Positions 42,320 to 47,088 of a stretch of 47,088 nucleotides of DNA are shown piece by piece. Every line of letters begins with the position of its first letter. Positions within the stretch are counted from its first letter, which is position 1. The stretch comes from an uncultured Lachnospiraceae bacterium. Lineage in GTDB: Bacteria > Bacillota > Clostridia > Lachnospirales > Lachnospiraceae. The translations under genes and the position numbers were made by a program. The stretch covers positions 1-47,088 of the forward strand of contig ONDV01000010.1 of NCBI GenBank assembly GCA_900316665.1. The letters run 5' to 3'. The notes below the pieces were generated by a model. The model was not told the origin of the DNA and searched no databases. It saw only the letters and a program-made list of their open reading frames with translations.

Positions 42320-43301
42320 TATCAAGCTTCTGGGTGAAGATGATTTTTATGATGTGATGAAGGGCACGGTGCAGCCGTGGATAAAAAGCACTGTGAAGTC
42401 CGGTTATTTCGAGTCTTATGATTTTACTGAGATCCATTACTATTATGCCATTCCCGAAAATCCCAGGGGCATTATCGTGATGGTTCATGGATTCTGTGAA
42501 TTTTTCGGCAAATACCATGAGATGGCATGGTATTTTTATCAGCTCGGATATGCCTTTTTCTTCCCGGAGCTGAGAGGTCACGGCAAATCCGGCGGCAAGC
42601 TCCCAGAAAAGGATCTCGTATTTGTAAAGCACTATGAACAGTATGTTATTGATGTCGCTCTTTTTCTTGAAAAAGTAGTGGACAAGGTTGCTGACAGGAA
42701 GCTGAAGAGGGTCCTTTTTGCACATTCAATGGGAGGCGCTGTGGCGGCGCTTTTTCTGGAAGAATATCCGAATAAATTCGACGGAGCTATTTTGTCGTCC
42801 CCCATGCTTATGATGAATACCGGCGGCATGAGTAATTTTGTAATAAATCTCCTCCATCTCTATGTGATCATATTTCACCGCTGGAAAAAACTCTCAGTCG
42901 GACAGAAGCATTTTGACGGCGTAAATATTTTCGACCACAGCAGCTGCCAGTCGAGAGTCAGATATGATTATATGTTTGATATGAGATGCAAGGACAGCGA
43001 TTATCAGACTTACGGAGGTACCTATGCCTGGGTCCTGGCAAGTCTGGCTGCCGACAAGCTGATACTTCAGGATGCAAAAAAGGCAAGTCATACGCCTATT
43101 TTTATTTTCGAGGCCGGAAAGGATCATCTGGTGGATAAGAGGGGATATGAGATATTCACTTCCAGGGACAAAAACGTGAGGACTTATTGCTTCGAGACTT
43201 CGAAGCATGAGATTTTCAACGCGACGGAGGATGTGAGAAAAGAATATTACCGGATGGTGTTTGAATTACTTGATGAGTACATGGGAGACAGTAATGAGTA
43301 A
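42312..43301 (+). CDS. Alpha/beta hydrolase, lysophospholipase/monoacylglycerol lipase-like
   Basis: A 329-residue serine hydrolase. VMVHGFCEFFGKYHEMAWYF (oxyanion region near residue 57), PELRGHGKSGG, AHSMGGAVAALF with Ser139, FEAGKDHLVD with the acid and SKHEIFNA with the His. Such proteins hydrolyse lysophospholipids or monoacylglycerol. With a glycerophosphodiesterase upstream, the pair could recycle phospholipids: deacylation, then release of glycerol-3-phosphate. Overlaps both neighbours by 8 bases. Confidence 0.85.
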   Translation: MNDIKLLGEDDFYDVMKGTVQPWIKSTVKSGYFESYDFTEIHYYYAIPENPRGIIVMVHGFCEFFGKYHEMAWYFYQLGYAFFFPELRGHGKSGGKLPEKDLVFVKHYEQYVIDVALFLEKVVDKVADRKLKRVLFAHSMGGAVAALFLEEYPNKFDGAILSSPMLMMNTGGMSNFVINLLHLYVIIFHRWKKLSVGQKHFDGVNIFDHSSCQSRVRYDYMFDMRCKDSDYQTYGGTYAWVLASLAADKLILQDAKKASHTPIFIFEAGKDHLVDKRGYEIFTSRDKNVRTYCFETSKHEIFNATEDVRKEYYRMVFELLDEYMGDSNE

Positions 43302-43848
43302 GGATAGAAAAAACAGGATAACAGTAAGAGATATTGCGATAACAGGAATATTGCTGGCAATATGCATAGTGTTTCAGATCTTTAAGAACATGAGCGTTTT
43401 CATAACAGGACCGGTCGTAAATGCCTGTCTTATTATTTGCTCTCTTTCTACAGGACTTATTCCTGCTATGATATTGTCAGTGATCACTCCTGTCACATCT
43501 TTTCTTATCACCGGAGCCCCTGTAATGACAGCTGTACCTCCGATGATGCCGCTTATCATGGCGGGTAATGCGATACTTGTGATAATGGTATGCATCTTTG
43601 GCAACAAAAACTATGTGAAGATATCTCTGGGGATGGCAGCAGGTTCAATCTTAAAAGCTCTTTTTATGGGACTTACCATCTCAATGGGAGTTTTGCCGCA
43701 TATGCTGCCGGAGCCGATGACGAAGATGCTCCCTGCGCTGAAGATTCAGTTCTCTGTCACGCAGTTGATCACCGCCGCCATCGGCTCCGTAATAGCTTAT
43801 GTCGTATGGATTCCTCTCAGCAAATCAATGTCCGTCACGGTGCATTGA
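43294..43848 (+). CDS. Small membrane protein resembling an ECF transporter S component
   Basis: A 184-residue, five- to six-segment membrane protein. ITGILLAICIVFQIFKNMSVFITGPVVNA at the N-terminus and the Pro-rich middle resemble S components such as those in the ECF-S_component-like DUF families, whose substrates are vitamins or other small molecules. No ATPase or T component adjoins it, so it would use the shared module. ATG 43294 overlaps the hydrolase stop by 8 bases. Its last 24 bases overlap the convergent hydrogenase-like gene. Assignment is by overall pattern only. Confidence 0.55.
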   Translation: MSKDRKNRITVRDIAITGILLAICIVFQIFKNMSVFITGPVVNACLIICSLSTGLIPAMILSVITPVTSFLITGAPVMTAVPPMMPLIMAGNAILVIMVCIFGNKNYVKISLGMAAGSILKALFMGLTISMGVLPHMLPEPMTKMLPALKIQFSVTQLITAAIGSVIAYVVWIPLSKSMSVTVH

Positions 43849-45297
43849 AAAACTGTCCATAGGATAATTTTCCAGATTCTTTAGAACGCTCCTGCCGTCA
43901 GCTTCGCCCAGGAGCGTTTTTCTTGCGCTCATGATCTCGGCCTCGGCTCTGTGTTTTGAAGGTCCGCCAACACATCCGCCGAAGCAGACCATTCCCTCGA
44001 CGAAATCTTCCTTGAGTTTACCTGCCTTAAGAAGAAGAAGAGCTTTGCGGCATTCATCACCGCCGTTTGCGCGGAATACCTTGATGCCACTGGTGTCTTC
44101 ACCGCGTTCCTTCATGACTTCGATAACAGCCGAAGCTACGCCGCCTGATGAAGCAAATCCCTTGCCCCATTTTGAAGCTTCCTGGTATTCACTAGCAGGG
44201 ATAGATTCGGGCTTGATATCGCAGGAGCGGAGAAGGGCTCTGAATTCTCCGTAGGTGATGGCGTAATCAGCATTGCCGGGAACACTTTTGTCTGCGGCCT
44301 CGGATTTCTTTGCTATGCAGGGTCCTATGAATACTGTCACGGCATCGGGAATCTGCGATTTTACATAACGTGAGACAGCGCACATAGGAGACACTGTGGA
44401 ACTCATGTTTTCCTTGTACTGCTCCGGGAAATGCATCTTCAGCATATTAATAAATGCAGGGCAGCAGGATGTAGTCATCTGTTTTCCTTCGGACCTTGCC
44501 TTGCTCCATTCAGCTGCTTCGTAAGCTGCTGTCATGTCTCCGCCAAGACCGACTTCAACCATATCATAGAAACCGATTTTCTTTACTACTTCCTTAAGAG
44601 ATGCCATGGATACGTCAGGTCCGAACTGTCCTTCCGTAGCTGGAGCACACATGGCAACCACTTTCTTTCCGGCTTTGATGGCCTGGATAATAGGTACAAG
44701 GAAGGTCTTGGAGCCGATGGCACCGAAGGGACAGTTGTGGATGCACTGGCCGCAGCGAATGCACTTATTGTCATCGATCTTGCAATAGCCGTACTCATCG
44801 TAGGTGATTGCTACGACAGGGCAAGCCTTCTTGCAGGGTCTCTCAAGATGCACGATTGCTTGGTAAGGACATGCCTTGGCACACTGTCCGCATTCCTTAC
44901 ACTTGGTTGCATCGATATGCATTCTGACGATGTCGGGTGAGATAGCTCCGAATTTACATGAATTCAGGCAGGCCTTACCCAGACAGAAACGGCAGTTGTC
45001 TGTAACCGAATATGATGAAATGGGACATTGATCGCAGGCCGGTGCGATGACCTGTACTATGTTGTCTGACTTGTTGTCAGGTGATGGATTCATGGCCATG
45101 GCCAGACGTATTCTCTGGCGAACGATCTCACGCTCGGAGTATACGCAGCAGCGCCATGTGGGAAGGGGACCGGGGATCAGATCATATACGAGCTGTTCCT
45201 CGTGTTCCGGATCGAGGTTGTCGTTCCACGCAAGGCGGCATACCATCTCCATTATCTTATGCTTTAGTTTTACGAGTGTCTCATCATTTGTTACCAT
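43825..45297 (-). CDS. [FeFe] hydrogenase-like protein, group B type
   Basis: A 490-residue iron-sulfur protein. An N-terminal region (residues ~1-80) typical of group B1/B3 enzymes is followed by two or more ferredoxin-type clusters (CRFCLGKACLNSCKFG; CKECGQCAKACPYQA; CIRCGQCIHNCPFGA). The H-cluster motifs follow: TSCCPAF (L1, normally TSCCPAW), FIGPCIAKKSEA (L2) and EGMVCFGGCVGGP (L3). Group B enzymes are often sensory or of unknown activity; no maturase genes (hydE, hydF, hydG) are seen here. AGGAGAAG supports ATG 45297. The stop overlaps the S-like gene by 24 bases. Confidence 0.9.
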   Translation of the reverse strand: MVTNDETLVKLKHKIMEMVCRLAWNDNLDPEHEEQLVYDLIPGPLPTWRCCVYSEREIVRQRIRLAMAMNPSPDNKSDNIVQVIAPACDQCPISSYSVTDNCRFCLGKACLNSCKFGAISPDIVRMHIDATKCKECGQCAKACPYQAIVHLERPCKKACPVVAITYDEYGYCKIDDNKCIRCGQCIHNCPFGAIGSKTFLVPIIQAIKAGKKVVAMCAPATEGQFGPDVSMASLKEVVKKIGFYDMVEVGLGGDMTAAYEAAEWSKARSEGKQMTTSCCPAFINMLKMHFPEQYKENMSSTVSPMCAVSRYVKSQIPDAVTVFIGPCIAKKSEAADKSVPGNADYAITYGEFRALLRSCDIKPESIPASEYQEASKWGKGFASSGGVASAVIEVMKERGEDTSGIKVFRANGGDECRKALLLLKAGKLKEDFVEGMVCFGGCVGGPSKHRAEAEIMSARKTLLGEADGRSVLKNLENYPMDSFSMHRDGH

Positions 45298-45378
45298 TAG
45301 TCTTCTCCTGATACACTATTAACCACGGCAATGAGAAAAAACCCAATGCCTTTTTGCAGCCCGTATTGCCATTAATTA

Positions 45379-45414
45379 GTCATCCCGCTTTTCGTGCAAC
45401 GCGGGATGACTTTT
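45379..45414 (-). other. 10-bp perfect hairpin upstream of the hydrogenase-like gene
   Basis: GTCATCCCGC (45379-45388) and GCGGGATGAC (45401-45410) pair with a 12-base loop, and TTTT follows on the plus strand. Transcripts here run on the minus strand, where the 3' flank is TAATTAATGG, less terminator-like. It may be a terminator for read-through from fliB or for antisense RNA. Confidence 0.45.
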
Positions 45415-45431
45415 CGATACATTAATAACTA

Positions 45432-45680
45432 AAACTTCCCACATTAATAATGAGAATCTTCGTTGCAAGGATCCATTCGCTTTTTGCCAAGAGATGTCAC
45501 AGTGGTGGCTCACAAGTTGTGTTTTTCTGTTTGCTCGCACGCGCTTATTAGCGGCTCTCTGACAAAAGCGCACAGAAATGCTTTAAAATAAATTTTGCAG
45601 TTGCAATATTCTACAAGGAAGCATTTCTGCTTGAACGATTGTCAACCGAGCCGCAGCTAGCGTGCTCGCTCCGAATTGCT
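45432..45680 (+). mobile_element. MITE-like element, right end truncated but core complete
   Basis: Begins CTAAAACTTCCCACAT like the other copies. Its core is longer than in 39413-39714 and includes an internal inverted repeat CAGAAATGCTT / AAGCATTTCTG. After GCGTGCTCGCTC near 45670 the sequence diverges, so the right arm is lost. 45660-45772 has no gene; it includes a short stem (AATTGCTTCGC...) and an AT-rich stretch. Confidence 0.8.
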
Positions 45681-45772
45681 TCGCTGCTTCGCAACTCCCG
45701 CAATTCTTCCAGCATTATTTTATCATATCCCTATTAGTGTATGATGTCCGAGTCTCTTTTATTTTGTATTTT

Positions 45773-46861
45773 TTAAGGTGCCGGCGATTCTGCTTTGTCA
45801 TAGAACAGGGCAAGGTTTTCATCTGAATGGATGATTTCGCGGAAGAATTCATGAGTCGTTTGAACCAGGCTATTGAGTGGATCGCCGTCTGAGGAAATAA
45901 AAAGCAAAATTACCCATCTGGATGTATATACGGACAGAGCCATCCGGCCCATGATATGATAATCATAAGAAGCTCCATCCATATATCTCAGGATCATATA
46001 TCTTAAAAGACGGATAAAAGGCTCTCTGTATTCCTCAAGCTGGCTTGAGTATTTACTCCATGATTTTTCATCGGAAAATATCTTATCCCCGGCTGCAACC
46101 AGCTTTTCCATATATCCGTCTCTCAGCATTTCCATCGAGTAAAGCACCTTATACATCCTGTATTCATTTTCGTAAGTGAGAGATAAAGGATGACTGTCTA
46201 CGGATGTCTCGGTTGATGTGACTATCTCAGCTGATGTGTCTATCTCAAATACTCTGTCGCTGTCAATTTGATCCTGCCAGGTTTTTCCGAGAGAAAGAAG
46301 CGAGTTGGACAAAACCGAAACTTCCGGCACACTATCAGCTCCAGACTCCAGATACCGGTAAGTCCTGTCGAGGAGATTTTCGCGGAGCATATTTAAAGTG
46401 GAGTAAAGAAAGTAGTCAAAATCATCGTAGTCTGACTCCTCGATCAGGTCATCCTCCCAGGTGATTATTTTATTTTTTGACGTGGTGAGAATGATCCTCG
46501 CAGCTTCTTCGCAGGCCGGATCTATAGTATATTCGCGTTCGCTGTCGTATTCTTCCATGTGTCTTGGGAATGAACGGCAGATATCGGAAAGAGCATCTTC
46601 CCCTGCCTGAAGCTGGAGTGAGCATCTGCCGTCAGAAGCGAGAAGGGCGCAGTTTTTATTCCTTGCGGCAAATACATTTGATCCGTCTGCAGCCGTGCGG
46701 ATGGACTGTCTTACCTTTTCTCCGATGGCACCCGGCATTTTCAAAAAGCGCTTCATGGAAGCGTCATCAATAACGATCTCCCAGTCGCGGCAGCAGGTGT
46801 CGTGGCAGGCACCCATCAGACATTTAAATTCGTCATAATATTCAGGTTTTAAGTAGAGCAT
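45773..46861 (-). CDS. fliB: Flagellin lysine-N-methylase
   Basis: A 362-residue enzyme that methylates lysines of flagellin. The Cys-rich N-terminal signature Cys14-x4-Cys19-x3-CysCys (CLMGACHDTCC) and later KNCALLASDGRCSLQLQAGEDALSDICRSFPRH match FliB. The C-terminal half is helical and more variable. ATG 46861 with GAGAGG before it; a GTG/ATG reading from 46891 adds ten residues with no ribosome site. No flagellar genes are in the window. Confidence 0.9.
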   Translation of the reverse strand: MLYLKPEYYDEFKCLMGACHDTCCRDWEIVIDDASMKRFLKMPGAIGEKVRQSIRTAADGSNVFAARNKNCALLASDGRCSLQLQAGEDALSDICRSFPRHMEEYDSEREYTIDPACEEAARIILTTSKNKIITWEDDLIEESDYDDFDYFLYSTLNMLRENLLDRTYRYLESGADSVPEVSVLSNSLLSLGKTWQDQIDSDRVFEIDTSAEIVTSTETSVDSHPLSLTYENEYRMYKVLYSMEMLRDGYMEKLVAAGDKIFSDEKSWSKYSSQLEEYREPFIRLLRYMILRYMDGASYDYHIMGRMALSVYTSRWVILLFISSDGDPLNSLVQTTHEFFREIIHSDENLALFYDKAESPAP

Positions 46862-46889
46862 GGTTTTCCTCTCAAATGTTGATAATATC

Positions 46890-46913
46890 AAGAGCCGATC
46901 ATTCGGCTCTTTT
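46890..46913 (+). terminator. Hairpin with T run, orientation uncertain
   Basis: AAGAGCCGA (46890-46898) pairs with TCGGCTCTT (46903-46911), followed by TTAG. It sits in front of fliB on the strand opposite to it. It could end plus-strand transcripts or shape the fliB leader. Confidence 0.4.
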
Positions 46914-46991
46914 AGTAGTAATTAGTATAGCATGTGGGCATCATAAAACATATGCGTTCCGGCTATGCTTCAATATATTGAAATAATATAC

Positions 46992-47088
46992 TAAAACTTC
47001 CCACATTAATAATGAGAATCTTCGTTGCAAGGATTCATTCGCTTTTTGCCAAGAGATGTCACAGTGGTGGCTCACAAGTTGTGTTTTT
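46992..47088 (+). repeat. Left half of a MITE-like repeat (cut by window end)
   Basis: CTAAAACTTCCCACATTAAT onward is the same as the first ~97 bases of the copy at 45432 up to GTTGTGTTTTT. The rest is outside the window. Confidence 0.85.

Noticed and set aside
1..47088. CRISPR array from dispersed repeats
   Set aside because: Repeats are about 300 bp, far apart and palindromic; the 33-bp repeats are in-frame coding repeats without spacers.

Overview
The window looks like chromosomal DNA of an anaerobic Firmicute, most likely a Lachnospiraceae member related to Butyrivibrio. The basis is protein family content: high-molecular-weight rubredoxin, a group B [FeFe] hydrogenase-like protein, an ECF vitamin transporter, a DUF6320 protein, flagellin lysine-N-methylase, a cobalamin riboswitch and an SPKTG-type sorting signal. 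Shine-Dalgarno sites are strong and GGAGG-like. Genes are densely packed with many 4-26 nt overlaps. I see no rRNA, tRNA, CRISPR array, prophage or intact transposase.

Layout. 1-136: right half of a palindromic MITE-like repeat. 253-4468: rubredoxin flavoprotein, FMN-binding protein, NusG paralogue, ion/H+ antiporter and a cytidylate-kinase-like protein. 4454-5332 (-): SGNH protein. 5517-5605: MITE remnant. 5710-7402: decayed HINT-domain polymorphic toxin in three frames. 7558-8829: AAA_14/DUF4143 ATPase behind a promoter with two identical-architecture operator-like palindromes. 9227-11374: zinc-ribbon repeat membrane protein and an HD-GYP protein that looks leaderless. 11548-17815: SPFH/zinc-ribbon membrane cluster ending in a 53-residue protein missed by length cut-offs, then cytidine deaminase and tRNA-dihydrouridine synthase. 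17874-24730: cobalamin riboswitch followed by a DUF4430 surface protein, EcfT, a fused double EcfA, an S component and a sortase-anchored beta-propeller protein. 24832-25716: PPK2. 25851-35703: a dlt-like operon (MBOAT, SGNH, adenylation enzyme, fold-III PLP decarboxylase, carrier protein), then a two-component system and two lipoproteins. 35706-39383 (-): pectinacetylesterase-like hydrolase, DUF6320 protein, condensation/acetyltransferase-like protein, rhodanese-like protein. 39413-39714: complete MITE. 39794-43848: OatA-like acyltransferase, glycerophosphodiesterase, alpha/beta hydrolase, ECF S-like protein. 43825-45297 (-): hydrogenase-like protein. 45432-45680: truncated MITE. 45773-46861 (-): FliB. 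46992-47088: left half of another MITE.

How the genes fit together. Three candidate systems stand out. (1) The 25851-35703 locus has the parts to activate an amino acid, load it on a carrier protein, perhaps decarboxylate it there, and transfer it to an envelope polymer; a linked OmpR-type regulator and a tandem box in front of the operon suggest control. (2) The riboswitch operon looks like a Gram-positive surface capture and ECF import system for a corrinoid, with a domain of the intrinsic-factor/transcobalamin type on the outside. (3) The SPFH/zinc-ribbon cluster is a conserved-looking membrane assembly with no assigned role. Across the window there is a strong theme of envelope acylation and deacylation: MBOAT, acyltransferase-3, three SGNH domains, an esterase and an AATase-like enzyme. 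Both window ends lie inside copies of the same repeat, so this may be a whole contig broken at repeats.
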